From JAEXNA01 sp041676625 (GTDB lineage Bacteria > Vulcanimicrobiota > Xenobia > Xenobiales > JADMJV01): a stretch of DNA of 64,000 bases. Both the position numbers and the translations under genes were made by a program. The stretch spans positions 1-64,000 of the forward strand of contig JBAYRN010000005.1 in assembly GCA_041676625.1 (NCBI GenBank). The letters are read 5' to 3'. Shown piece after piece: positions 1 to 8,527 of this stretch; the stretch's first letter is position 1; every line of letters starts with the position of its first letter. Below the pieces are notes generated by a model that did not search any database, had not been told where the DNA came from, and saw nothing but the letters and a program-made list of their open reading frames with translations.

Positions 1-486
1 AATCCTAATGCTGGCGCTAACCCGAACGCCGGTGCAAATCCTAACGCTGGCGCGAATCCAAATGCAGGCGCTAACCCGAACGCCGGTGCAAATCCCAACG
101 CAGGCGCTAATCCGAACGCTGGCGCTAACCCGAACGCCGGTGCAAATCCTAACGCTGGCGCGAATCCAAATGCAGGCGCTAACCCGAACGCCGGTGCAAA
201 TCCCAACGCAGGCGCTAATCCGAACGCTGGTGCTAACCCTAACGCTGGGGCAAATCCGAACGCTGGAGCGAATCCGAACGCAGGCGCGAATCCGAACGCT
301 GGCGCGAATCCGAACGCTGGTGCAAATCCCAACGCAGGCGCTAACCCGAACGCAGGCGCCAATCCTAACGCGGGTGCTAACCCGAACGCCGGTGCAAATC
401 CCAACGCTGGCGCGAATCCGAATGCAGGCGCTAACCCGAACGCCGGTGCGAATCCTAACGCTGGCGCGAATCCGAATGCGGGTGCG
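1..486 (+). repeat. 27 tandem 18-bp units encoding NPNAGA
   Basis: Twenty-seven consecutive 18-bp units code for the same hexapeptide with no amino-acid change but many synonymous differences. A block of about 110 bp beginning near base 11 recurs almost exactly near base 119, an offset of 108 bp or six units. This points to recent expansion by segmental duplication. The array continues to the window edge, so the copy number is a minimum. Confidence 0.95.
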
Positions 487-1581
487 AACCCGACACAACC
501 AACCACGCCTACCGAGCCGACAACCCCTACCGAGCCGACAACTCCCACCACTCCGGCGACTCCGACTGAACCGTCGACTCCCACGCTGCCTCAAGAGCCG
601 GCTACTCCTACTGGACCAGCCATCAACTTGACTCAAGTGCAAGGCCAGATCACCTCTGGACTCTTCGGAGGTGACGGCGCGACCGTTGCTATCTCCGATG
701 CCGGGAACGGTGCTGCCGGCAAACTCTCCGTGGGTGACGTCATCACCGTGACCCAGTCCGATGGAACCTCCACCAACCGACTGGCCACCGAGGGCGATGT
801 CTACAACGTGGAGTTCCGTACCAACATGGTCAAAGCTTCCGAACTCGCTTCCGACCCGGCCTGGAAGTTTACCGAGGACATCGTGGATCTCCCCAAGGCT
901 CGCCTAGAGCCTGCCGAGACCCGCGGAAACGACAAGATCATCGGCCGTACCGACTACTGGGAATTGGTTCAAACCCGGGGCGAGGACAATAAGCCCTTCC
1001 AGTACCTGAAGATTCGTGAAACCGATGACAACGGAAACCCCGTCAATCCGGCCGACGCCGTCAACCACATGTTTACCAACAAAGATGAATACTTACTGGA
1101 CTGCGCCACTCCGATCCGGCTCTTGAATCTGAAAGCTCAATTAGACACCGTGGGGGCCGACGATTTCAACCGCAGCCACCAGGGACTGTCGTTGCACTCT
1201 CATTTCGAGGCTCACGACACCAACGGTGACAACCTGGACTCCGGTTTCCAGGTGAGTTTCCAAACCGCCACCGAAAACAACGCCGATGGATCCATTCCTC
1301 ACGTGGAGTACTCTCGCTTCAACCCCTCCAACGATACCCTGGTGCCCGGGGAGTGGAGATACTTCGACAAGGCGGGCGACATCAGTAGTTCCAACCAGGG
1401 GACCAACCGGATCTACATCGGTCCCGGCGAGAATGGTCAAGAGATCTTCTGGGAGATCGGCGGGGGTATGACCTCCATCGACCTGAAGAACCCGCCCCTC
1501 GGAGAGCACCTCACTTCGCTGCGGGGAGACGCTCCGGTGGATCGCCTTGCAGCCATCGACCTGAACAACCCCCTGGCCTAA
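1..1581 (+). CDS. NPNAGA-repeat protein with C-terminal transglutaminase-like (TGL) domain, 5'-truncated
   Basis: The reading frame starting at base 1 is open to the TAA at 1579-1581, so the gene begins outside the window. It encodes 27 perfect NPNAGA hexapeptides (codons 1-162), a Thr/Pro-rich linker with PTTPTE units (about codons 163-205), then a globular domain of about 315 residues. That domain has a DCAT motif (Cys codon at 1102-1104) followed by LDTVGADDFNR and later RIYIGPGENGQEIFW. This resembles the spore protein-glutamine gamma-glutamyltransferase Tgl, whose catalytic Cys sits in an ECATA context followed by an IG..FN segment. Here Asp replaces the Glu before the Cys. By family, such enzymes cross-link Gln and Lys side chains; activity here is inferred. 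The repeat may be a stalk or a cross-linking substrate. The next gene starts one base after the stop. Confidence 0.6.
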   Translation, partial: NPNAGANPNAGANPNAGANPNAGANPNAGANPNAGANPNAGANPNAGANPNAGANPNAGANPNAGANPNAGANPNAGANPNAGANPNAGANPNAGANPNAGANPNAGANPNAGANPNAGANPNAGANPNAGANPNAGANPNAGANPNAGANPNAGANPNAGANPTQPTTPTEPTTPTEPTTPTTPATPTEPSTPTLPQEPATPTGPAINLTQVQGQITSGLFGGDGATVAISDAGNGAAGKLSVGDVITVTQSDGTSTNRLATEGDVYNVEFRTNMVKASELASDPAWKFTEDIVDLPKARLEPAETRGNDKIIGRTDYWELVQTRGEDNKPFQYLKIRETDDNGNPVNPADAVNHMFTNKDEYLLDCATPIRLLNLKAQLDTVGADDFNRSHQGLSLHSHFEAHDTNGDNLDSGFQVSFQTATENNADGSIPHVEYSRFNPSNDTLVPGEWRYFDKAGDISSSNQGTNRIYIGPGENGQEIFWEIGGGMTSIDLKNPPLGEHLTSLRGDAPVDRLAAIDLNNPLA

Positions 1582-1582
1582 G

Positions 1583-2224
1583 ATGGAATTGACACAAAGG
1601 AGGAGAAAGCACCTACCAGGTGTCTTTCTTTTCGCCATTCCTCTACTTCTGATTCTGATTGGAGTCCCACCCGTGGCAGCTCAAACCTCCGCACTTTCCA
1701 TGAAGATGATTCCAGTGGCACAATCCTATCCCGCTAACAGTTTGCCGCAGTTTGAAATCGTCGTCACCAATACATCCGATGAGCCCATCCGGTTCTGCCG
1801 GTACCGGTTGGACTATCGTTTGAAGGCTGCCATGGTGGTCGACGGCGGACCGGGAGGGCGAGACTTCGAACTGCAGCCGTTCGTTTCCCAGGAGTGGGAA
1901 CCGTTCCAGGATGAGGACATCGTTACCCTGGCACCGGGAGAGCGGTTGAGTCATAAGCTGACCTTTGAGGGGGACCCGATCTTCGGTTTTTTGAGAAGAG
2001 CCAAACAGCCGCCGATCGTGCCCGCTTCCAATGCGATCTCCGGCTTTCCGGCCGGAAAGTACACCTTCAGCACTGCCCTTTCCAACCAGGTCGGCCTCTA
2101 CGTGGGGCGTGACGGGTTCTTCGATCATAGCCTCCAGGGCCGCAAGGTCCCTGACCAGTGGCCCGGGATCGAGGGTTGCGTTCTAGAGTTGATCGAGGCA
2201 ACCGCAGACGTCTCTTTTCAGTAG
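1583..2224 (+). CDS. Secreted protein of unknown function
   Basis: The 213-residue product has a basic start, a hydrophobic segment rich in Leu and Ile (about residues 14-33) and a likely signal peptidase site after VAAQ. The mature part looks beta-rich: it contains FEIVVTNTSDEPIRF and LAPGERLSHKLTFEG, which resemble immunoglobulin-like domains of the kind used for intracellular proteinase inhibitors or extracellular binding modules. I do not recognise a specific family. The ATG lies one base after the TAA of the NPNAGA gene (TAAGATG), so the two are probably cotranscribed and translationally coupled, and both may act in the cell envelope. Confidence 0.6.
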   Translation: MELTQRRRKHLPGVFLFAIPLLLILIGVPPVAAQTSALSMKMIPVAQSYPANSLPQFEIVVTNTSDEPIRFCRYRLDYRLKAAMVVDGGPGGRDFELQPFVSQEWEPFQDEDIVTLAPGERLSHKLTFEGDPIFGFLRRAKQPPIVPASNAISGFPAGKYTFSTALSNQVGLYVGRDGFFDHSLQGRKVPDQWPGIEGCVLELIEATADVSFQ

Positions 2225-2339
2225 TATTAAAATACCTAATTCTCTCCGACAAGAAGGCACAGGTGGCGATCTTTTGTCAGCGAATCTACGCTGATTCTAA
2301 TTCAAGGTCGCCACGACCTTATACGGGAGGTGCGCAAAT

Positions 2340-2693
2340 ATGCGTACAATGAAAGTTATCGCTGTTCTCGGACTATTGCTTCTGACCGTCTATCAGGCTG
2401 CCTGGGCAGGGGCTCAGGACTTCCTGCTCTACAACCGCACAGGGGTAGACATCTATGCTCTCTATGTGGCCCCTTCGGAATCCGAAGAATGGGGTGACGA
2501 CCTCATGGAGGGTGAAGTTTTGCTCGATGGGGGAGAGCTGGAGATCGTGTTCGCTCCGGATGAAGACAGCGAGCTGTGGGACGTGATGGTCGAGGACCAG
2601 GAAGGTAACGCTCTGTACTGGAGAGACATCAACCTCTTTACCGCCACGGAGATCATTCTAGAGCCCAACGAGGTCGCGCGTATCAAAAACTAG
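2340..2693 (+). CDS. Small secreted protein, NRTG..I..LYVAPS type
   Basis: This 117-residue protein has a clear signal peptide (residues 4-23, AWAGA cleavage region) and an acidic mature part. It carries the pattern NRTGVDIYALYVAPS followed by EWGDDLM and a run of alternating hydrophobic and acidic residues ending in ALYWRDINL. Short exported proteins with this pattern occur in many bacteria without a known function. The ATG at 2340 has a good ribosome site (GGGAGGT, about 8 bases upstream). It is probably a single-gene unit, since a strong hairpin follows the stop. Confidence 0.65.
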   Translation: MRTMKVIAVLGLLLLTVYQAAWAGAQDFLLYNRTGVDIYALYVAPSESEEWGDDLMEGEVLLDGGELEIVFAPDEDSELWDVMVEDQEGNALYWRDINLFTATEIILEPNEVARIKN

Positions 2694-2704
2694 TCGATTC
2701 GCCC

Positions 2705-2742
2705 CCGCCCGGCGTGGCTCGCCGGGCGGATGGCAAGGTTTT
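2705..2742 (+). terminator. Intrinsic terminator
   Basis: A perfect 10-bp stem (2705-2714 with 2720-2729, loop TGGCT) is followed within ten bases by a run of five T. It lies just after the stop of the small secreted protein gene. Confidence 0.7.
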
Positions 2743-2820
2743 TGGCTTCGCATATCGTACTGACCGAATTCCGGGGCTTTCACCATCGGGTGGCCCTGAA
2801 TCTTAAAGAACGAGCAAAGA

Positions 2821-4209
2821 ATGAGTAAAAGTAACACCATGATTGACCTGATGAAAATTGCCCGGACCGAGGCGGAAGGAGGTGACCTGGAGTCAGAACT
2901 CGCCAGGCTTTATAAGCCGGCCGATATCCGACCGGACGGTTATCCCGATGCCGTCATTTGGCAAGGTGGATTTCACGACGGCAAGGTCAATCCGGTTGCC
3001 CACTCACTGACGGATTGCTTTGCACTGTTGGGTACAGTGGCCGCCCTGGACGTTTTGAACTTGCCCTCTTACCTGGTTCCCATGTGGGCCCAGTATCGCC
3101 ACGATAAAAATCTCGCCCCCCTGGCCTGGTTTGGAAACGTTCCCAGCGCTTCCATCAAGTGGTCCACCGCGGGAGATGCCTGGGTCGACGACGGCCAGGG
3201 CAGCAAAGTGGTGGTCAAAGGCAAGTCCGGCAACGCCCAACTGCGGACCCAGGCTGGAGTTTTCTGTAACGTTCGGCCCTACGGGACCATCACCGTGGTG
3301 CGCTGTATGCCTTGCTTGCCTTACTCCCAGGACAAGAATAAGTTTGAGGTGGACCCGAAAACCGGTATCGTGCACTCGGAGATGAACACCCCGGGTGTGC
3401 AGATGGCCTATGCGTGCCGGCACTTCCTCAAGATGGTCAACGACACCGGGAAACTTGGCCGGGTGGCTTTCAAGCCAACCCAGGCCATGGAAGACGGTAT
3501 CAATGCCGGGCTTTTATCCTGGTTGCTCCAGGGCACCAAATTTAAGGTGGGTCGCAAGTACGCCGTTGATGGATATGAAGAACACAAGGAGAGAGTTGAT
3601 CGCATCATCGCCCTCCTTCCTGCGGACTTCAAAGCCGGAATGGAAAACTGGACCGGGCAGATCGAAAAGCACATCTCCGACACCAACTACGGCCTCTTGC
3701 TCTGGGATCTGATCGAGCAAAGAGACGTCATTGTTCTGAGCACCGATCTCGATGGCGACCGACTCACTGACCTGCTTGCCGATGTTTCCGACCCCCTCCG
3801 ATTCTTCGGCCAGAAGGTGATCGACTGGGTGGGCGCCCAGGCCAATATGCAAAAGCTGTGGGGCGAAATGGGCTACACCACCGGCAACGGACGTGACATG
3901 ACCTCGGTTATGTATCGCATGTCCGGCCCGCCCATTCACGAACAAACCCTGGGCTCGGCCGACGCCATGTTACGCCGTTTGTTGGATGGTGACGAGTGGG
4001 TAGGGGGCACCAAGAAACCGTATGACCCTCGGATCCACTTCGTGTTGATCCGCGATGCGTACCTGGAAGCCAATCCTGGAAACAAAGAACTAGAAGCATT
4101 CTTAGACAGTGCTCTGGCTAGCTTCGACGAAGTTTACGCAGGCGAGCGCCCCGGCTTCTTGCAGGGCTATGAACAGCTGAAGAAAGCGATAAAACCCTGG
4201 GGGGCGTAG
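2821..4209 (+). CDS. Unknown protein, 462 residues
   Basis: The product is soluble and mixed alpha/beta, with no signal peptide and no motif that I can assign. Visible landmarks are a Cys pair in VRCMPCLPYS (about residue 165), a hydrophobic AHSLTDCFALLGTVAAL segment near residue 60, and IVLSTDLDGDRLTDLL near residue 300. The ATG at 2821 has only a weak upstream purine stretch. The last 92 bases overlap, tail to tail, the 3' end of the minus-strand methyltransferase gene. Codon use and the long open frame support a real gene. No function is proposed. Confidence 0.6.
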   Translation: MSKSNTMIDLMKIARTEAEGGDLESELARLYKPADIRPDGYPDAVIWQGGFHDGKVNPVAHSLTDCFALLGTVAALDVLNLPSYLVPMWAQYRHDKNLAPLAWFGNVPSASIKWSTAGDAWVDDGQGSKVVVKGKSGNAQLRTQAGVFCNVRPYGTITVVRCMPCLPYSQDKNKFEVDPKTGIVHSEMNTPGVQMAYACRHFLKMVNDTGKLGRVAFKPTQAMEDGINAGLLSWLLQGTKFKVGRKYAVDGYEEHKERVDRIIALLPADFKAGMENWTGQIEKHISDTNYGLLLWDLIEQRDVIVLSTDLDGDRLTDLLADVSDPLRFFGQKVIDWVGAQANMQKLWGEMGYTTGNGRDMTSVMYRMSGPPIHEQTLGSADAMLRRLLDGDEWVGGTKKPYDPRIHFVLIRDAYLEANPGNKELEAFLDSALASFDEVYAGERPGFLQGYEQLKKAIKPWGA

Positions 4210-5158
4210 CCTCGTTTCTAACCTGAAAGGTGAAGTGCTCTGCCGCCATGAGGTCGTGAAAGCACAACACCATTGACTTACCTTCCGACATTCTCCCTTC
4301 GAAAAGTTCCTTCACTTTTCGGGGGGAGAAGTTTTGTACCTGACCCAGCACAGGCTGGTAGGCGTTCAGGGTTACCTTGAAATAGAGGATCGCTCCGGGC
4401 CGACAGACCCTTAAGATTTCATCCAACGTTTTCAGTAGGATGGTCTCTGGTAGCAGCTCAAAAATGTCTGCTGCCACCATAAAGTCTATGCTATCGGCTG
4501 CCAGCGGAAGTTCAGTGATTCGACAGGCCTGAGTCTCCACCCGATCGTTCCAGCCCTCGGCCTTGGCCAGAGAGTATAGTTGCCGGAGTCGCTCGGGCGA
4601 GTAATCATAAGATTTCACACGCAGAGCCGGGGAGCGGGCCAGTACCGTGTGGGTGCCTCGACCCCAACCACAAGCGAGATCGCAACCCTCGGTCTGACCT
4701 GGGGAAAGAAACGGCAGTAGGTAGAGCTCGGGGCAGCTCTTTTGCAACACGCTCTCCCAGTGATCGATCAAGCCATAGCACCCTTCCACCCCCTGGCATC
4801 GCTCCCGGAAGGCGCTAAGGTCCTTGACCGGCGGGCCCAGGTGAGCCGATAGTCGAACGTCTTCCGGGGGCGAAAACCCGATAGCTTCCAGGTAAACTCG
4901 ATAAAGTTCGGAGGACCAGAGGACGATCAGGTGTTCGAAGTTTTCGGGGTCTAATCCGGGTAGGATCCCTTCGGATTGCAGACTGACGAGGGACCGCCCC
5001 AGGCTTTCTCCGGCCTCGGCGAACTGCCGATAAAGTCTTTCTTGGAAGCGGGGAAAGAAGGCGAAGTACGGCTCCAGGGGATCAAGAAAAGCCTGCAAGG
5101 CAAGGTGCTGCCCTCTCAACGCCTCCACTTTTGCTTTCTCTGCTTCTTCCAAGCTCAC
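4118..5158 (-). CDS. SAM-dependent methyltransferase
   Basis: The 346-residue product has a class I methyltransferase core. Motif I is CDLACGWGRGTHTVL (about residue 165), the acidic loop is KSYDYSPERL, and DFMVAADIFELLPE followed by RVCRPGAILYFKV gives motifs II and III. The first 130 residues are helical and unlike common families, perhaps a substrate-recognition cap. The substrate cannot be inferred. The C-terminal 30 codons are antisense to the end of the neighbouring plus-strand gene. A small gene lies 44 bases upstream on the same strand and probably shares its transcript. Confidence 0.7.
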   Translation of the reverse strand: MSLEEAEKAKVEALRGQHLALQAFLDPLEPYFAFFPRFQERLYRQFAEAGESLGRSLVSLQSEGILPGLDPENFEHLIVLWSSELYRVYLEAIGFSPPEDVRLSAHLGPPVKDLSAFRERCQGVEGCYGLIDHWESVLQKSCPELYLLPFLSPGQTEGCDLACGWGRGTHTVLARSPALRVKSYDYSPERLRQLYSLAKAEGWNDRVETQACRITELPLAADSIDFMVAADIFELLPETILLKTLDEILRVCRPGAILYFKVTLNAYQPVLGQVQNFSPRKVKELFEGRMSEGKSMVLCFHDLMAAEHFTFQVRNEATPPRVLSLSSAVHSPARSRGARLRKLRRS

Positions 5159-5202
5159 CCGGGTAAGTTTCTAACGAGTGCTGGCAGCGCCTTCCTAGTC
5201 AA

Positions 5203-5454
5203 TCACTTAGGGCCGCTTAGCCGGCTAAAGTGAGCCGCCACGGAAGGTTCGTGAAGGAAGAGTGCTTCCTTCAAATCGCTTTTAGTCCACGGGTTTCCCC
5301 CGGACTTTCGGGCTGTGCGGGGATAGCGGATAGCAAACTCTATCAAGGCACCTCGGGTTGCTGAGTAGTTTTGCGCTAGCGCATTCACCTCCACAAACTC
5401 CGGGTCGGTGGGCAGTCTGGGGTCGGATTCGTGGGGGGCAATCCAGTCTTTCAT
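5203..5454 (-). CDS. Small unknown protein, 83 residues
   Basis: I chose the ATG at 5454, which has GGAG six bases upstream; an in-frame TTG at 5466 lies on top of that ribosome site and is less likely. The protein begins MKDWIAPHESDPRLPTDPEF and has a helical middle with a basic, proline-containing centre. No family is recognised. It precedes the methyltransferase gene on the same strand by 44 bases and may be cotranscribed with it. Confidence 0.5.
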   Translation of the reverse strand: MKDWIAPHESDPRLPTDPEFVEVNALAQNYSATRGALIEFAIRYPRTARKSGGNPWTKSDLKEALFLHEPSVAAHFSRLSGPK

Positions 5455-5552
5455 AGCTCTCTCCAATCTTATCTCAGAGTCGCACGAGCAGAGGCTTTTC
5501 CGAACCCCCTTTGGCGGTCGCCACCCCTATCCAAGCGGATATGATAGGTCTC

Positions 5553-5948
5553 TTAGTTGAGCGCTTCGTGTTTTTTGCAAGGAGCAAAAAGAGCCGGCAG
5601 CTTAAGGCCTTTCTTTGGCCGGGGCACTCGCCTGACCCCAACCGTCTCGGACTGCAACTCCTCGTCAGAAGGTAGCTCGAGGGCTTTTGTGCGCTCCGGT
5701 CCTTCGACTTCTTTACCCTTGAGCATGGGGAGAAAATAGCTCACGGTCCAGGCTTTCACCATTTCGTCACGATTGATGGCGTTGGGTCCGATCCCGACCC
5801 GATTGATGGCGCGCAGCGCTTTGAGACGCCGGACCATTCGTCGCAAAAACCGGCTGTGGGGGCTACGCGCCGCGGCCGGAGTTGACCGCCTGGTTCGTAA
5901 ACTACCCGGTGCCAGAGCTTTTCGTTCTATGATGGGTCTTGCCGTCAT
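5553..5948 (-). CDS. Small basic protein of unknown function
   Basis: The 131-residue product is strongly basic in its first 55 residues, with Arg-rich segments such as RFLRRMVRRLKALR, which could bind nucleic acid or acidic phospholipid. The second half contains an acidic stretch and another basic tail. The ATG at 5948 is preceded by GGAGG and AGGAG elements 4 to 13 bases upstream, which is the main support for it being a real gene. No homologous family is recognised. Confidence 0.45.
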   Translation of the reverse strand: MTARPIIERKALAPGSLRTRRSTPAAARSPHSRFLRRMVRRLKALRAINRVGIGPNAINRDEMVKAWTVSYFLPMLKGKEVEGPERTKALELPSDEELQSETVGVRRVPRPKKGLKLPALFAPCKKHEALN

Positions 5949-6018
5949 CTTACTCCTATCCTCCCACGATCGGAGATGGAGGCAAGTGGTGCAATGTTAA
6001 AGGAGTGTAAACACGGCC

Positions 6019-6918
6019 CTAAGGGCGAGTCTCGGCTTTGTGCTTCAAATACAGTACGATGTGATCGAGTTCTTCGTCAGAGATATCCTCCTGGCTGAAA
6101 GGGAGCATCTTGCCGGCGCCCCAGGACCTCATAGATTGAGGATCCCGGACCAACTTTTGAATCATGCCTTCAACCAGATATTCGGTGGGGCTCATAGGAT
6201 AATTGAGATCCGGGCCCTGGGAGGCTTGCCCTTCGCCGTTGATCTGATGGCAGGGAAAGCAGTTTCTCAAATAGAGCTTATAGCCGTTACGAACCGGGTG
6301 GTCTACCGACAGGGCGGCATCGGGAGGCAGCTTCGGATAGCGTGTGTCCAGATCGGGCCTGTCGTTGAACCCGGTGAGTTTGTACGGCCACTCTTCTCTG
6401 CCGATGTTCGACGCTTCCGGTCGTTCCCAGATGAGATAAAAAGGTCCCGGCCCATAGTTGCGGTTTCTAAAATTGGGCCAGGGATAATTGGGGTCTTCCA
6501 CCGCGAGGTACGCGACCGCTCCGTCCTCGGAGGTTTGCAGCAGTCGCTCCGGTTTGAAGCTGGAGATGAACCCGTCGGTGGTCTGGTATTCGAGGGTTTG
6601 CCCGTCGGGTATCTGAAAACCCTCGAAGAGCAAAGCCAGCGGAACAGCCTGGTAAGACTTAGTCTGGCCTTCATAGGCCGACTCGTTCGGCACCGTGATC
6701 TCCCGTAAAGCCGGATGCTTGAGGAGCTCCGAGCTCTTCCACTTCTTACTCTGCTCACCCACGGTAATGGAAAACTCCGGGTCGGTGACTTGGTCCTGGG
6801 TTGAAGCAGATGGGGTGGGAGTCGAAGTCGAAGACCCCCCGGAGGGAGCACAGCCGGTCCAGAGTACCAGCGTTAGAACAAAAACAAACCATCGTGTCAC
6901 ACAATTCACCACCACCAC
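6019..6918 (-). CDS. Lipoprotein c-type cytochrome with N-terminal molybdopterin-oxidoreductase-like domain
   Basis: The 299-residue precursor has a signal sequence ending in the lipobox LWTGC (Cys about residue 23), so it should be lipid-anchored in the periplasm. A Ser/Thr/Pro linker follows. Next comes a region containing WKSSELLKHPALREI and YQAVPLALLFEGF, which resembles the oxidoreductase molybdopterin-binding fold, though I see no cofactor Cys. The C-terminal part holds one haem motif, CFPCH (about residue 220), and a Met-containing MLPFSQEDISDEEL segment typical of a class I cytochrome c sixth ligand. It probably passes electrons between periplasmic partners. Translation may begin at any of three consecutive GTG codons from 6918. 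It is divergent from the HTTM gene. Confidence 0.8.
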   Translation of the reverse strand: MVVVNCVTRWFVFVLTLVLWTGCAPSGGSSTSTPTPSASTQDQVTDPEFSITVGEQSKKWKSSELLKHPALREITVPNESAYEGQTKSYQAVPLALLFEGFQIPDGQTLEYQTTDGFISSFKPERLLQTSEDGAVAYLAVEDPNYPWPNFRNRNYGPGPFYLIWERPEASNIGREEWPYKLTGFNDRPDLDTRYPKLPPDAALSVDHPVRNGYKLYLRNCFPCHQINGEGQASQGPDLNYPMSPTEYLVEGMIQKLVRDPQSMRSWGAGKMLPFSQEDISDEELDHIVLYLKHKAETRP

Positions 6919-7012
6919 TTCTTATTGGATATCTCGAACCCTAGTTGAGTTTGAAATAAACTTGGTCGAAGGGTAGTAAAGGTCGCCTTGCCACTCTTTC
7001 GAAGACCGGTGC

Positions 7013-8437
7013 GTGAAAGATTGGCTGGCTTTGGACAAGCGCTCGCTGGGGCTTTTTCGCATCGCGCTCGGACTGTGTCTGGTCCTCGATGTCTTCACCC
7101 GGGGGCTCTATTTTCGCGCCCACTATTCGAGCCAGGGGATCTTTCCTCTTAAAGACTACCTGCTCCAACCGGGTCTGGAGATGCGGCGGTGGAGTCTGAT
7201 GTTCATCAACGACACTCCCCTTTTCGTGGGGCTTTTTTTCCTGGTCATGCTGGTAGCGGCGATCCTCTTTACCCTGGGCTATCGGATCCGCTGGACAGGG
7301 TGGCTGTGCTGGATCCTGTGGGTCAGCGTGTTCCGCCGAAACCCCCTGATCACCAACGCCGGAGATATCTATTTGCCGCTGCTCTTGTTCTGGGGAAACT
7401 TCTTACCCTGGGCGGAACGGTTCTCGGTTCAGCCCGAACCCTCCGGTGGGCCTTCGTATGCGCGCTTTCCCGCCTTCTGCTATCAGATCCAGGTTTGCAT
7501 ACTGTACTGGTTTTCGGCCATCTTTCGAAGCGGTGAGGAGTGGATGGTGGATCACTCCGCTCTCTATTTTGCGCTAAAGTCCGAGCGCTACAATACGATT
7601 TTTTCCCCTTACCTCTTGATGCTCGGAGACGACATCCTGTCGCTTGTCACCTGGCTGACTCTGATCCTCGAATTTTTGGGACCGTGGTTTCTCCTGTTGC
7701 CATGGTGGAGGGTCCGGGCACTCTGTGTTTTCTTGATCGTGGCCTTCCACTTCGGGATTTTGCTGGGCATAAATATTCCTCTCTTTGCTCTGGTAGGGGC
7801 CATCGGGCCTCTAGGAATGCTTCCAGGCAGATTGTGGGAGACCAGATTCGGTAGGGCTATCGAAGCCCGATTGGACCGGTTGCTCGGGCCGGCCAAGGCC
7901 CGTTTGGGAGGGGGGGGTAAAAAGCCGACCTCTTCCCACAGACTCGCCCGGCTGTATCCCTGGCTCACTGTTCCAGCCATGGCTCTGATGCTCTTTGGTC
8001 TCTACCGGGGCGTGTATTACCCGGATAAATGGAACTACATGGTGGGTGTGGTGCGAGTCTTCTCCCTCGATCAACGCTGGGGTATGTTCAGCCCCTCACC
8101 TCCTCGGCAGCACGACTGGGATCTGGCCCCAGCCACCACCGCCTCAGGCAGAGTCGTGAATCTCCTCGACGGAGGGGAGTATCGTCCCGAAGAGGCGGCC
8201 TGGCGGTTTTATGATTATCCATGGAACCTCCGCTGGATGAATCTTCACATGGTGCTTTCGGCTGAACGGCGCTCCCATACCCAACTCTATCTTCAGTACC
8301 TGGTCGAGCGCTGGAATGAGGCTCACCCCGAGGACCCGGTGCAGACCGCTCGCTACGAATATCACTTTCGGGTGGTGGAGCGAGATTACTTCCTGGGCCG
8401 GACCGGGACACTGGTTTACGGGACTTATCATCGATGA
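7013..8437 (+). CDS. HTTM-domain membrane protein (vitamin K-dependent carboxylase-like)
   Basis: This 474-residue protein opens with LDKRSLGLFRIALGLCLVLDV, the usual first helix of HTTM proteins. It continues with at least eight hydrophobic helices, including PLITNAGDIYLPLLLFW and QIQVCILYWFSAIFRSGEEW. The C-terminal soluble part (RWGMFSPSPPRQHDW) is also typical. Bacterial HTTM proteins resemble the membrane part of gamma-glutamyl carboxylase, but most have no established substrate. The GTG start at 7013 has a poor ribosome site. The divergent neighbour is the lipoprotein cytochrome, and the two may form one envelope redox or modification function, which is inference. Confidence 0.8.
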   Translation: MKDWLALDKRSLGLFRIALGLCLVLDVFTRGLYFRAHYSSQGIFPLKDYLLQPGLEMRRWSLMFINDTPLFVGLFFLVMLVAAILFTLGYRIRWTGWLCWILWVSVFRRNPLITNAGDIYLPLLLFWGNFLPWAERFSVQPEPSGGPSYARFPAFCYQIQVCILYWFSAIFRSGEEWMVDHSALYFALKSERYNTIFSPYLLMLGDDILSLVTWLTLILEFLGPWFLLLPWWRVRALCVFLIVAFHFGILLGINIPLFALVGAIGPLGMLPGRLWETRFGRAIEARLDRLLGPAKARLGGGGKKPTSSHRLARLYPWLTVPAMALMLFGLYRGVYYPDKWNYMVGVVRVFSLDQRWGMFSPSPPRQHDWDLAPATTASGRVVNLLDGGEYRPEEAAWRFYDYPWNLRWMNLHMVLSAERRSHTQLYLQYLVERWNEAHPEDPVQTARYEYHFRVVERDYFLGRTGTLVYGTYHR

Positions 8438-8527
8438 GATCGAACGGTAAGTTTAGGGTCCTCCGTTTCTTGGGAGAAGACACCTGAGAGGGAAGGGCCT
8501 CTTAAATAGCTATTCAGGAGGAAGCAA

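Noticed and set aside
1..486. Likeness of NPNAGA to the NANP repeat of malaria circumsporozoite protein
   Set aside because: Both are low-complexity repeats of the same residues; the hexapeptide and the rest of the protein differ, so convergence is the simple explanation.
8..631. A 207-codon frame across the NPNAGA array, rich in Thr, Arg and Leu
   Set aside because: It is a shifted frame of the 18-bp repeat. The frame from base 1 gives perfect NPNAGA units and joins the downstream domain.
1141..1638. A 165-codon minus-strand frame opposite the transglutaminase-like domain
   Set aside because: It is antisense to a domain with recognisable motifs and shows no domain of its own.
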